Shown piece after piece: positions 26,466 to 35,586 of a DNA stretch of 64,000 nucleotides. The notes below the pieces were generated by a model. The model made no database searches. It was not told the DNA's origin and saw nothing but the letters and a program-made list of their open reading frames with translations. Every line of letters begins with the position of its first letter. Position 1 is the stretch's first letter. Source of the stretch: Veillonella agrestimuris (lineage in GTDB: Bacteria; Bacillota; Negativicutes; Veillonellales; Veillonellaceae); NCBI RefSeq assembly GCF_943193065.1, contig NZ_CALPCS010000006.1:1-64000 (forward strand). Reading direction: 5' to 3'. The position numbers and the translations under genes were made by a program.

Positions 26466-27044
26466 TTAATTTTCAATCCCTTTACGGGCCATGACTCCTT
26501 GCAAATAGTAATGTTTCACTTCTTTCATTTCCGTCACTAAGTCCGCCGCATCGATTAATGCTTCTGGTGCGCCGCGGCCTGTAAAGACGAGCTCTGTTTG
26601 TGGATGACGGGCTTTCAGTAACGCCTCTGTTTGTTCCCAACTGATAAGATCAAAGAACAAGGCCATATTATATTCGTCGAGAATGACTAGATCATAGTCG
26701 CCACTTTGGATGGCCTCTACAGCACGGCGATAGCCTGTTTCGATAAGCCCTACATAGTCTTTTGGAGGATTGCCCGATTCGAAGACAACCACTTCGTCGC
26801 CCCATTTAGCCAGCTCTTCTTTACTTTTCATTCCTTCTTTGATGATGAAAAATGGCTTGCCCACCGTTTCTAAGGTCATATTCTCAAGAGAGGGTAATAC
26901 ATTATGTTCACTATATACTTTCGATTTCATAAATTGCAAAAATAAAACCTTTTTGCCCGCCCCGATAGCACGGATGGCAAGACCGATGGCAGCCGTCGTT
27001 TTACCTTTGCCTTCACCAGTATAGACTTGTACATAGGCTTTCAT
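26466..27044 (-). CDS. cobO: cob(I)alamin adenosyltransferase
   Basis: The 192-residue protein is of the CobA/CobO/BtuR type, which transfers the adenosyl group of ATP to reduced corrinoids. It has the P-loop GEGKGKTTAAIGLAIRAIG (8-26), the LFLQFMKS segment and the LVILDEYNMALFF acidic motif. It would make adenosylcobalamin; MetH in this window uses methylcobalamin, so other B12 enzymes must be the clients. The ATG at 27044 follows CGGAGGTATATCT. It is the first gene of the leftward DUF2953-gerW group. Confidence 0.93.
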   Translation of the reverse strand: MKAYVQVYTGEGKGKTTAAIGLAIRAIGAGKKVLFLQFMKSKVYSEHNVLPSLENMTLETVGKPFFIIKEGMKSKEELAKWGDEVVVFESGNPPKDYVGLIETGYRRAVEAIQSGDYDLVILDEYNMALFFDLISWEQTEALLKARHPQTELVFTGRGAPEALIDAADLVTEMKEVKHYYLQGVMARKGIEN

Positions 27045-27124
27045 AGATATACCTCCGTTCATATATATTAATTATAGCATATGCATATATAAAATAACAT
27101 GTATGCATAAGAATTTATGCATAG

Positions 27125-27164
27125 AAAAAGGCCCTAGTAAGTGTTAACACAGTACTAGAACCTC
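27125..27164 (-). terminator. terminator after the M23 peptidase gene
   Basis: On the minus strand AGGTTCTAGTA pairs with TACTAGGGCCT (two G-U pairs) and TTTTT follows. It lies between the M23 gene and cobO, so the groups are separately ended. Confidence 0.75.
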
Positions 27165-27185
27165 TTATTAATTATATATGCCTAT

Positions 27186-28136
27186 TTAGTTACTGATGGG
27201 CAAAAATACCATTGGATCCACCGGCGTGCCATTAACGCGTACTTCATAGTGCACGTGAGGGCCTGTACTTTTACCAGTGCTGCCCATAACGGCAATCATT
27301 TGTCCTTGTGTAACGCTCATGCCTGGTGTGACAACGACAGCGCTGTTGTGGCCGTAACGGGTCACAAAACCGTTGCCATGGTCAATTTCAACAAGGTTGC
27401 CGTAACCACCATCGGTGTAACCTGCAAAAGTGACAATACCTGCTGCCGTAGCTACGATTGACGTGCCATAATCATCAGCAATATCAATGCCTTCGTGGAA
27501 TGCACCAGATCCGTACACAGGATCGACGCGGCCACCATAAGGAGACGTAATGACCCCTTTGCTCGGCCAAATGCTTGGCGTCGTGCTATTAGCATAGCCA
27601 CCGGAACCGGTCATGAAATTCAAGTCTTGTAAGGCAGCGATATTTTGGGCGCCGCCATCACGCAAAATGTTGCGCATCGTATAAAAGCTAACGAGTAGCT
27701 TTTGCGCATCTTTATCGAGCCTCGATAAGCGAGACGACAGTTGCGCCGCCGTTAGCGGAGCACTTACTTCGCCATCAGCGGCTATTTGCTTTGGGTCTTC
27801 ACCATCACTACCGCCTTGAGACGGCGTACCAGTTTCAGCACCTTTTAGCATTTGTTTATTTTCTTCACTAATTTGATTTAAATTTTGGATTTTTTTATCC
27901 AACACGTCTGTTTTTTGCTGCAACAATTTCAACTGCTCTCGTTGCAACTGCGTTTGTTGGCGTAATTGTACAATTTCTACTTGTCTTGCAATGCCCCATA
28001 TCATTAAGCCTAACGATACAATGAGTAAAACAGCGACGATAACAGCGCCAATTTTACCTTGTCGTTTCGTCAACTGCAAAGTTACGTTGTCATCGCTGAC
28101 AATTAACAAGGAGCTCAGAAAATTAGGTAGTTTCAC
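27186..28136 (-). CDS. M23 (LytM-type) peptidase, membrane-anchored
   Basis: The 316-residue protein has a short cytosolic start, one membrane helix (about 30-50) and a coiled coil (about 50-95). Its C-terminal M23 domain (about 205-310) carries HEGIDIAD (zinc-binding His and Asp) and GPHVHYEV (catalytic His and zinc-binding His). Enzymes of this type cut the peptide bridges of peptidoglycan or activate other hydrolases. The domain opens SPYGGRVDP, as usual. It is followed by the terminator at 27125. Confidence 0.92.
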   Translation of the reverse strand: MKLPNFLSSLLIVSDDNVTLQLTKRQGKIGAVIVAVLLIVSLGLMIWGIARQVEIVQLRQQTQLQREQLKLLQQKTDVLDKKIQNLNQISEENKQMLKGAETGTPSQGGSDGEDPKQIAADGEVSAPLTAAQLSSRLSRLDKDAQKLLVSFYTMRNILRDGGAQNIAALQDLNFMTGSGGYANSTTPSIWPSKGVITSPYGGRVDPVYGSGAFHEGIDIADDYGTSIVATAAGIVTFAGYTDGGYGNLVEIDHGNGFVTRYGHNSAVVVTPGMSVTQGQMIAVMGSTGKSTGPHVHYEVRVNGTPVDPMVFLPISN

Positions 28137-28214
28137 AATTCTCTTCCTTCTAGTTCTGTTAGATACCTTTTCGATTTTGACTACTATTCACGGTCTAGTT
28201 CGACTCGTTATCCT

Positions 28215-28736
28215 TTATTTTACCGCTACGGAACTGGACAAGGTTTCTTCATTTGTTCGTTCCCCAAGAGCTTCGTTGAGACTTTCCAATTCTTCTTGTG
28301 AAAGATTAACGAGACTTTTACCTTTTACAATAGGTTTGCTGAAAATACGCGATTCGCTGCGTCCGTAAATACTAGAAATACAGACCCCATTGTTGTTGCC
28401 ATCTAGCAAGGTCAACGAAAAGGATAAATCGTTGCCAATGTTTTCAAAGGCATTATATTTTTTAAAACCAATTTTTTGTAATGTACTGCCTTGGACACTG
28501 CGGATGTGCGCCTGTTCAGACACCACATCTTGTAAATTTTTAGCAGTGTCGCGAATTTCCGCTACTTCAACGGACAATTTGCGCTCAATGCTAGCACCGT
28601 CTTCGCCTTGCATGAAGAAATGATATTTCTTCGTCAATCGATTTAAATTGATATGTAATATGATGCAGTAAAGCAACAAAGCGATGGTCAGTACAAATCC
28701 TAGCAAACCGATGTACGGTTGTAATGATTCTAACAT
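28215..28736 (-). CDS. DUF4446 membrane protein
   Basis: The 173-residue protein has one membrane helix near the N-terminus (about 8-29). A short coiled coil follows, and then the DUF4446 core, in which FKKYNAFENIGNDLSFSLTLLDGNNNGVCISSIYGR is the conserved block. The family is common in Clostridia and Negativicutes and has no assigned function. It lies 12 bases after hydF and 78 bases before the M23 gene in one leftward group. Confidence 0.85.
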   Translation of the reverse strand: MLESLQPYIGLLGFVLTIALLLYCIILHINLNRLTKKYHFFMQGEDGASIERKLSVEVAEIRDTAKNLQDVVSEQAHIRSVQGSTLQKIGFKKYNAFENIGNDLSFSLTLLDGNNNGVCISSIYGRSESRIFSKPIVKGKSLVNLSQEELESLNEALGERTNEETLSSSVAVK

Positions 28737-28748
28737 GTTGGACCCCTT

Positions 28749-30014
28749 CTACTGTTGTAATTCATCCAAAAAAGGACTTATAGCACGTTCTAGTATACCA
28801 TGTAAGAACGCTATGAGTACACCATAATTTACTATCGGTGTTCCTTGTACTACCGCCGCATCGATACGGCGCAGCACTTCACGGCGCGTGAGCATGCAGG
28901 CGCCACAGTGAATGATCAAATCGTAATCGCTTACATCTTTTGGAAATGCTCCACCACTGGTGAAAGTCAAATCTAATTTGTCATGTCCTTGTTGTTTTAG
29001 CCAGTTAGGAATTTTTACGGTACCAATATCATCACATTGACGACGATGCGTACAGCCTTCGCTAATGAGGACTTTGGAACCTGCTTTCAGTGACTTTAGG
29101 GCCTCTACGCCGGCCACTAAATCTTGCAACTTCCCTTTATAGCGAGCCATCAAAATGGAAAAAGACGTCAATGGAATGTCTGGCGGCGTCATAGCATTCA
29201 CAACGCCAAAGGCTTGGGAATCAGTAATGACTAACTTCGGCTTTTCTGAAAGCTTCTCCAACATAGCCGGTAGTTCTTCAGTTTGGCATACTAAGGCGAG
29301 ACCTCTTCGGTCTAAAATGTCTCGTATCGTTTGCACTTGTGGCAAAATAAGACGCCCTTTAGGAGCCGCCTCATCGATAGGACAAACAAGGATAATCGTG
29401 TCCCCAGGCTCTACAAGACCTTCTAATAAACTATGCTCACCTTCTATATCGAGAGGCGTTAAACCACCTAACAAATCGAGGAGCTCTAAGCGCTTGTCAC
29501 TAGACGTGAAATTAGCATACCCTATAACGGTAGCGACCTTAGCTAATTCCTTATGGTCATTAATATAAGCTTCACCTGATGTGAACGTCAGATTATCAGA
29601 GTCTACTTGTTGTGAATTCAGGACTTTCGTTTCAATTTCATTAATAAACAACGCTATTGGCACATTCTGTTTCTTTAACTGTTCTAGCCATTTCATGTCT
29701 TCTACTGTCGGGGCTTCATCAGTGCGCAACACATACACAGCGAGGTTGATTTTTTTCATGACCTCTTCTGTTTTTTCAATGCGCAAAGCTCCTAGCTCAG
29801 TATCATCATCGATGCCTGCCGTATCAGTAATGATGACAGGTCCCAACGGCAAAATTTCCATGGCCTTGCTCACAGGATCCGTCGTCGTCCCCGCCACATC
29901 GGATACGATGGACACAGACTGATCTGTAAGCATATTAATTAACGTCGACTTGCCCGCGTTACTACGGCCAAAAAAGCCGATATGAACGCGGTTCGCCTTA
30001 GGTGTTTGTTCCAT
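28749..30014 (-). CDS. hydF: [FeFe]-hydrogenase maturation GTPase HydF
   Basis: The 421-residue protein has a TrmE-type GTPase domain with GRSNAGKST (16-24), TTTDPVSK and DTAGIDD. A middle dimerisation region follows, then a C-terminal cluster domain with EGCTHRRQCDDIG and IHCGACM. That gives the Cys-x-His plus HCxxC ligand set of HydF. HydF is the scaffold on which HydE and HydG assemble the H-cluster subsite. Neither HydE nor HydG is in this window. Its presence predicts an [FeFe] hydrogenase in the organism, consistent with H2 metabolism. Confidence 0.95.
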   Translation of the reverse strand: MEQTPKANRVHIGFFGRSNAGKSTLINMLTDQSVSIVSDVAGTTTDPVSKAMEILPLGPVIITDTAGIDDDTELGALRIEKTEEVMKKINLAVYVLRTDEAPTVEDMKWLEQLKKQNVPIALFINEIETKVLNSQQVDSDNLTFTSGEAYINDHKELAKVATVIGYANFTSSDKRLELLDLLGGLTPLDIEGEHSLLEGLVEPGDTIILVCPIDEAAPKGRLILPQVQTIRDILDRRGLALVCQTEELPAMLEKLSEKPKLVITDSQAFGVVNAMTPPDIPLTSFSILMARYKGKLQDLVAGVEALKSLKAGSKVLISEGCTHRRQCDDIGTVKIPNWLKQQGHDKLDLTFTSGGAFPKDVSDYDLIIHCGACMLTRREVLRRIDAAVVQGTPIVNYGVLIAFLHGILERAISPFLDELQQ

Positions 30015-30143
30015 ATATCTCCTTTCTTATATAGTTCTTATAAATACGTTCTTATACCTGTCCATCCCTATGTATACGCTTCCTATATACAGTATGTTTA
30101 TAAAATATAATCTTTATATATGTATGCCTTATGAATACGCAGA

Positions 30144-30165
30144 AAGCGCAGCCTGAGGCTACGCT
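30144..30165. terminator. hairpin between hydF and parB
   Basis: AAGCG-C-AGCC pairs with GGCT-A-CGCTT around a three-base loop. It lies downstream of the parB stop on the minus strand in a 244-base gap and could end the parAB transcript. The U tract is weak. Confidence 0.5.
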
Positions 30166-30258
30166 TATGTGCTATGTTTAACTCTATATACTATATAGAT
30201 GTATATACTAATATCTATATATAACGTCATGTCTCGGTATGACGCCATGTACAGTGAT

Positions 30259-31170
30259 TTACACGCGGAATGTCATACCGCCTTCTTCGCTGCCCCCTTC
30301 TTGAGACTCCATATAAGCGATGAGGCGTGTCAATTCTTCTTCCGAGGTGAAAGCAATTTCGATTTTGCCTTGCACTTTTTTACCGCTTCGGAACTTAATG
30401 GATACAGGAGAGCCTAAGCTCAACTTCAATCGATCTACTAAGGCCCGTACTTCCGCTGTATCTTGCGGATGTGCAAAAGTAGCTTTAGCCGTTTTTTTGT
30501 CCATCATAGCTTTTACGAGCTGTTCTGCTTGTCGAGCACTTAACTCGCCGTCTTTGATACGTTCTGCTGCTTCTACTTGTTGAGCCGCTGTTTTAAGAGC
30601 TAATAGTGGTCTCGCTTGGCCTACCGTTAAATCCCCTTCAATGAGGTCTTTTTGTACAGCTGGCGCCAATTTCAATAAGCGCATCATGTTTGCAATATGG
30701 GAACGGCTACGACCTAAACGGGCAGAAATCATTTCTTGCGTTAATTTATATTTGTTCATCAACCCTTGATAGGCTAAGGCTTCTTCAATAGGATCTAAAC
30801 CTTCACGCTGCAAATTTTCCACCAAAGCCACTTCTGTCATTTCTTCAGTGTTGTAGTTTTTCACTACCACTGGCACCGTTTCAAGGCCTACCATTAAAGC
30901 CGCTCGGTATCGTCTTTCACCAGCAACGATTTGGTATTTTTTATTTTGTTTGCGTACTACGATGGGCTGAAATATGCCTAGATTTTTGATAGATTCCGCC
31001 AACGTAGCCATCCCTTGCTCATCAAAGTGCTTCCGCGGTTGATCCGCATTGACTACTAATTCTGATATAGGTAATTCGTGTATTTCACGAGCCGGCAAAG
31101 CAGCCTCTAGAGAGGTGTTATTCATCAATGTTGCTAAACCTTTGCGCTCTTTTTTTTGTTTTACTGCCAT
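30259..31170 (-). CDS. parB: chromosome partition protein ParB
   Basis: The 303-residue protein has the ParB N-domain (ISELVVNADQPRKHFDE, then AGERRYRAAL, the CTP-binding region). A central HTH (KYKLTQEMISARLGRSRSHIANMMRLL) and a C-terminal dimerisation region follow. ParB binds parS, slides as a CTP clamp and loads condensin at the origin. Two perfect parS sites lie at 31707 and 32963. AAGGGGAGC precedes the ATG. It follows parA with an 89-base gap. Confidence 0.96.
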   Translation of the reverse strand: MAVKQKKERKGLATLMNNTSLEAALPAREIHELPISELVVNADQPRKHFDEQGMATLAESIKNLGIFQPIVVRKQNKKYQIVAGERRYRAALMVGLETVPVVVKNYNTEEMTEVALVENLQREGLDPIEEALAYQGLMNKYKLTQEMISARLGRSRSHIANMMRLLKLAPAVQKDLIEGDLTVGQARPLLALKTAAQQVEAAERIKDGELSARQAEQLVKAMMDKKTAKATFAHPQDTAEVRALVDRLKLSLGSPVSIKFRSGKKVQGKIEIAFTSEEELTRLIAYMESQEGGSEEGGMTFRV

Positions 31171-31259
31171 AACGCTCCCCTTGTTGATGATATATATTAC
31201 GTCTATCTATTGCTATATATTACTATTACATCAATTATGTACAGCAATTATGATTTAGC

Positions 31260-32024
31260 CTATTTCGACGCTTTAATGACTTCCTTTGCTAATTTGCTAT
31301 ATACAGCGGCGCCTTTCGATTTTGGATCATAAATAATAATAGGCTCTCCGTAGCTTGGCGCTTCACTGAGACGCACATTGCGAGGAATAATCGTTTTATA
31401 CACTTTCGTACCGAAGAAAGCTTTCACCTCATCCGCCACCTGAATGGACAAATTCGTCCGCCCATCGTACATAGTGAGCAACACCCCTTCAATTTCCAAA
31501 TCTCGGTTCGATGTTTGCTGCACAATGCTAATCGTTTTGATGAGCTGACTCACCCCTTCTAAGGCATAAAACTCCGTTTGAATAGGAATGAGCACGCTAT
31601 CTGCTGCTGTGAAAGCGTTAAGTGTTAACAGACTCAACGACGGTGGGCAGTCAATGATAATAAAATCATAATCATTCCGCACAGGAGCAATAGCTTGTTT
31701 CAAAATTGTTTCACGTGAAACAACGGGAACTAATTCTACTTCTGCCCCAGCCAATTCAATAGTAGCAGGCGCTACGAAGAGTTTTTTCAGCATCGTCGGT
31801 TGAATGATTGACGTAATATCGTCACCATCGATAATCACATCGCGAATACAAGTTTCTAGTTCTTCTTTTTCAACACCTAAACCAGAACTAGCATTTCCTT
31901 GCGGATCCAAATCAATGAGTAATACTTTTTTACCAGCATCAGCTAAGCAAGCACTCAGATTAACGGCCGTTGTCGTTTTGCCAACGCCCCCTTTTTGATT
32001 CGTAATAGCTATGACTTTGCCCAC
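31260..32024 (-). CDS. parA: chromosome partition ATPase ParA (Soj)
   Basis: The 254-residue ATPase has the deviant Walker A KGGVGKTT (11-18), FIIIDCPPS as Walker B and a typical Soj end. It acts with ParB in origin segregation. The start is a GTG at 32024, after GAGGTGAAATT. A perfect parS site lies inside the coding region at 31707-31722. Confidence 0.96.
   Translation of the reverse strand: MGKVIAITNQKGGVGKTTTAVNLSACLADAGKKVLLIDLDPQGNASSGLGVEKEELETCIRDVIIDGDDITSIIQPTMLKKLFVAPATIELAGAEVELVPVVSRETILKQAIAPVRNDYDFIIIDCPPSLSLLTLNAFTAADSVLIPIQTEFYALEGVSQLIKTISIVQQTSNRDLEIEGVLLTMYDGRTNLSIQVADEVKAFFGTKVYKTIIPRNVRLSEAPSYGEPIIIYDPKSKGAAVYSKLAKEVIKASK
31707..31722. promoter_or_regulatory. parS site inside parA
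   Basis: TGTTTCACGTGAAACA is a perfect 16-base copy of the canonical ParB-binding palindrome. It lies inside parA, about 16 kb from oriC, as in other Firmicutes in which several parS sites surround the origin. Confidence 0.97.
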
Positions 32025-32270
32025 AATTTCACCTCACCTTATCGTTCAAACAATTCATTTCATTATAACATAGCTACATAGAAATACATAGGAATGTATT
32101 ATGAATAATATTGAAACCATACATCAGCATACCACATATAACTTTTATCTATGGACGAACGGTATTAATTTATATGCAGTTATACCCCTCTGAAAGCTTT
32201 ACATTAGAGACTGTTATTTTTATACTATTAAAAGATATACATTAACTAAGATACAAAAGGAGGTCTTACC

Positions 32271-32960
32271 ATGCCAATTTACAACGGAATGCTTCCAATT
32301 ATCGACAAAGCAGAAATGAAACGGTATGCAGGCCTTCGCCATGCAGAAGATTTTCCGCAACACTTAATCGATGAAGCTTGTAAAGAGGTACAATTATTAG
32401 CTGTCCCTAAGGGAATCTATCAGGAATACGATTACGATCCTGACAGCAACACTATCCTCAGCAATCCACCATTACTCGTTGAAGGCGCCATAGTAGAAAA
32501 ACATTTAGGTAAATCTACCAAAGTGTGCGTCTTAGCCGTAACGATTGGTGAAGATGTGGAAATACGAAGCGAACAATTATTTAAAGAAGGCAATTACACC
32601 TTAGGCTTGTTACTAGATGCAGCAGCTACTACGGCGGTCGAACAAGTGGCTAACCAAGTGAATGACGTCATCAACCGCAACGCAAAAAAACAAGGCTACA
32701 CACCTACGTGGCGCTTTAGTCCTGGTTATGGTGACTGGCTTTTGGAAGTGCAACCGCACTTAGCGAGCATCATCAAAACCGATCAAATCGGCTTAGACGT
32801 AACGGAAAACTTTTTGCTCTTTCCAAGAAAATCTGTAACAGCCATCATCGGCTTTATGCCCGGTGACGAAACGCTAGACACAAAACGAGGATGCTCATCA
32901 TGTTCACAACAAAATTGCACTTCTCGTAAATTGCCAGAGAAAGAACAAAACAAAAACTAA
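32271..32960 (+). CDS. stand-alone MetH activation-domain protein
   Basis: The 229-residue protein matches the C-terminal activation domain of cobalamin-dependent methionine synthase, which binds SAM and helps reductive remethylation. Hallmarks are YTPTWRFSPGYGDW, the segment DQIGLDVTENFLLFPRKSVTAIIGF and the C-terminal CSSCSQQNCTSRK. It is encoded separately, 68 bases before a MetH that lacks this domain, so the two probably work as a complex. AAGGAGG precedes the ATG. The 246-base gap shared with divergent parA holds its promoter. Confidence 0.9.
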   Translation: MPIYNGMLPIIDKAEMKRYAGLRHAEDFPQHLIDEACKEVQLLAVPKGIYQEYDYDPDSNTILSNPPLLVEGAIVEKHLGKSTKVCVLAVTIGEDVEIRSEQLFKEGNYTLGLLLDAAATTAVEQVANQVNDVINRNAKKQGYTPTWRFSPGYGDWLLEVQPHLASIIKTDQIGLDVTENFLLFPRKSVTAIIGFMPGDETLDTKRGCSSCSQQNCTSRKLPEKEQNKN

Positions 32961-32962
32961 AT

Positions 32963-32978
32963 TGTTTCACGTGAAACA
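32963..32978. promoter_or_regulatory. parS site between the activation protein and metH
   Basis: TGTTTCACGTGAAACA, a perfect canonical ParB-binding palindrome, starts two bases after the stop of the activation-domain gene. Confidence 0.97.
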
Positions 32979-33028
32979 TATCAACAAATTAAATTAACAA
33001 ATAGTAATAGTATATAAGGAAAAGTGTT

Positions 33029-35503
33029 ATGTATATTTTTGACGGTGCTACAGGCACAATGTTACAAGCAGCCGGATTAGAAGAAGGCTATGCTCCGGAG
33101 CTATACAATGTAGAGCGACCAGAGGTGATGAAAGATATTCACGTCCAATATTTACAAAGCGGTAGTGATATTATTACGACCAATACTTTTGGCGCGTGCA
33201 GTTTAAAATTAGAAGACTACGGTTTAGAAGATAGAGTACGAGAAATCAACTTAGCTGCCGTAAAGATTGCCAAAGAAGCCATTGCTGAGCACAAACCAGG
33301 TGCCCGCGTAGCTGGATCGATGGGTCCTACAGGTCGCTTTTTACAGCCTTTAGGGAATATGACCTTTGACGACATTTATAATACCTACCGCGAGCAAGCC
33401 GATGCTCTCATCGAAGGTGGTGTAGATTTCATCATTATCGAAACGATCATCGACGTGCAAGAAATGAGGGCAGCCCTTTTGGCTTCCTTAGATGCTCGTA
33501 ATGCAGCTAACAAAACGAAAGAGGATGTAAAGATTATTTGTCAGTTTTCTTTCAGCGAAGACGGTCGTACTATTACAGGTACACCACCAGAAGTAGCTAC
33601 TATCATCGTGGAATCTATCGGTGCGGATATTATCGGTATTAACTGTTCCTTGGGACCAGAGCAAATTACACCGCTCATTGAAAAGATTGCAAGCGTAACG
33701 AATTTGCCTATTAGTTGCCAACCAAATGCTGGTATGCCGCAGCTTATTAACAAGCAAACAGTATTCCCATTAACGCCAGAAGAAATGGGACAGCTCATTC
33801 TTCCTATTGTTGACGCCGGCGCTACTTATATAGGCGGCTGCTGTGGCAGTACGCCAGCGCATATTCAATCTATTGCGGAAGCTGTGAAACAACATACACC
33901 AAAAGAGCGTCCTCACGTAGAGCCAAAAACATATATTACAAGCCGTACCAAAGTGTTAGAATTAGGCCACAATGTGAAGCCACTCATCATTGGCGAACGA
34001 ATTAACCCAACAGGGCGCAAAGTATTAGCGCAAGAATTGCGCGACGGTTCTTTCATCCGCGTTAAACGAGATGCCTTAGACCAAGTCGAAGCAGGGGCAG
34101 ATATCCTTGATGTAAACATGGGTGTAGCTGGAATGGACCAAACACCGTTGATGGAACGCGCTATTCTGGATTTATCTATGCTCGTAGAAGTGCCGTTATC
34201 CATTGACACATTGGACCCAGCTGCTATGGAGATAGCTCTTAAAAACTATCCAGGCCGTGCCCTCATTAACTCGGTAAACGGCGAAGAAGAGTCTATCACG
34301 CAAATCATGCCGTTGGCAAAACGATACGGAGCCGCCTTATTGTGCTTACCGTTATCCAGCGGCGATTTGCCAGAAACAGCAGAAAAACGAGTCGCTTTAG
34401 CTGAAAGCATCGTCAATAGAGCCTATGAATACGGCTTAACAAAATACGATTTACTCTTAGATCCTCTCGTATTGACCTTAGCCAGTGGTGAAGATAGTGC
34501 TCGTCAAACATTGAAAACGTTGCAACTGTACAAAGAAAAGTTTGGTTTCCCTACAGTGATGGGCTTATCCAATATTTCCTTTGGTATGCCACAACGTCCA
34601 TATTTAAACGGCCAATTTTTAACCATGGCTTTAGCGTCTGGTTTGACCACACCTATTATGAACCCTCTCGATTATAGCGCTAAAAAAGCCTTCGTAGGTG
34701 GTACAACATTACTTGGTTGGGACCCAGGTTCGGCACAGTTCATTAAAGAATATGGGCACGAACAAATCGACCCTAACGGACCAAGTGTACACAATGGAAC
34801 AGCAGGGGGTCCAATGGGCGCTTCTGCATCTAGTACATCAGGAAATACTAACGCCATCAATCATGACAATCCACTAGAGGCTATTAAAGCCGCTGTGGAA
34901 CAAGGGGAAAAAGAAGCCGTCGTAGACTTTGTTAAACAAGCCTTAGCGGATGGTATCGATCCTCTCGATATTACGAAAAAAGGCTTATCCGAAGCGATGA
35001 ACATCGTAGGCGAAAAATTCGGTTCCGGCAAATTATTCTTGCCACAAGTTATGCTCGCTGCAGAAACGATGCAATCTGCTTTCAATACCATCAAGGAAAT
35101 GATTCCTGCTAGTGAAAGTCTCCAAAAAGGGACGATTATCGTAGCCACTGTAAAAGGAGACATTCACGATTTAGGAAAAAATATTGTGTCTGCCTTGCTG
35201 GAAAACAATGGCTACAAAGTCATCGACCTTGGGAAGGACGTGGACGCAGATGTTATCGTTCAGTCCATTAAAGATAACAACGCTCTCATGGTTGGTATTT
35301 GTTCCCTCATGACTACGACGATGCCACAAATCGACAATACTATCGCAGCCATTCGCAACGCCGGGCTTTCTACGAAAGTCATGGTTGGTGGTGCCGTAGT
35401 GACCCAAGAATACGCTGACCAAGCAGGGGCCGACATTTATGCAAAAGACGGTATCGATGCCGTTAATCACGCGAATAACTATTTTGATACAATTCAGGCT
35501 TAA
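33029..35503 (+). CDS. metH: cobalamin-dependent methionine synthase, without activation domain
   Basis: The 824-residue enzyme has a homocysteine-binding domain (about 1-290, with zinc-site GINCSLGP and GGCCGSTP). A pterin-binding domain follows (about 305-560, GERINPTGRK and DVNMG). A low-complexity Gly/Ser/Asn linker (about 580-615) leads to the B12 cap and binding domains (about 615-820, DIHDLGKN with the cobalt-binding His). E. coli MetH is about 1227 residues; the missing part is the activation domain, found here as the gene just upstream. It makes methionine from homocysteine using 5-methyl-THF. Confidence 0.95.
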   Translation: MYIFDGATGTMLQAAGLEEGYAPELYNVERPEVMKDIHVQYLQSGSDIITTNTFGACSLKLEDYGLEDRVREINLAAVKIAKEAIAEHKPGARVAGSMGPTGRFLQPLGNMTFDDIYNTYREQADALIEGGVDFIIIETIIDVQEMRAALLASLDARNAANKTKEDVKIICQFSFSEDGRTITGTPPEVATIIVESIGADIIGINCSLGPEQITPLIEKIASVTNLPISCQPNAGMPQLINKQTVFPLTPEEMGQLILPIVDAGATYIGGCCGSTPAHIQSIAEAVKQHTPKERPHVEPKTYITSRTKVLELGHNVKPLIIGERINPTGRKVLAQELRDGSFIRVKRDALDQVEAGADILDVNMGVAGMDQTPLMERAILDLSMLVEVPLSIDTLDPAAMEIALKNYPGRALINSVNGEEESITQIMPLAKRYGAALLCLPLSSGDLPETAEKRVALAESIVNRAYEYGLTKYDLLLDPLVLTLASGEDSARQTLKTLQLYKEKFGFPTVMGLSNISFGMPQRPYLNGQFLTMALASGLTTPIMNPLDYSAKKAFVGGTTLLGWDPGSAQFIKEYGHEQIDPNGPSVHNGTAGGPMGASASSTSGNTNAINHDNPLEAIKAAVEQGEKEAVVDFVKQALADGIDPLDITKKGLSEAMNIVGEKFGSGKLFLPQVMLAAETMQSAFNTIKEMIPASESLQKGTIIVATVKGDIHDLGKNIVSALLENNGYKVIDLGKDVDADVIVQSIKDNNALMVGICSLMTTTMPQIDNTIAAIRNAGLSTKVMVGGAVVTQEYADQAGADIYAKDGIDAVNHANNYFDTIQA

Positions 35504-35586
35504 TAATTCTAAGCTAACGATTCATCCATCTAATAGGAACTTAATGTATATAAAGAATATTAGCGTTTCATGTATGAGGAGTGTTT

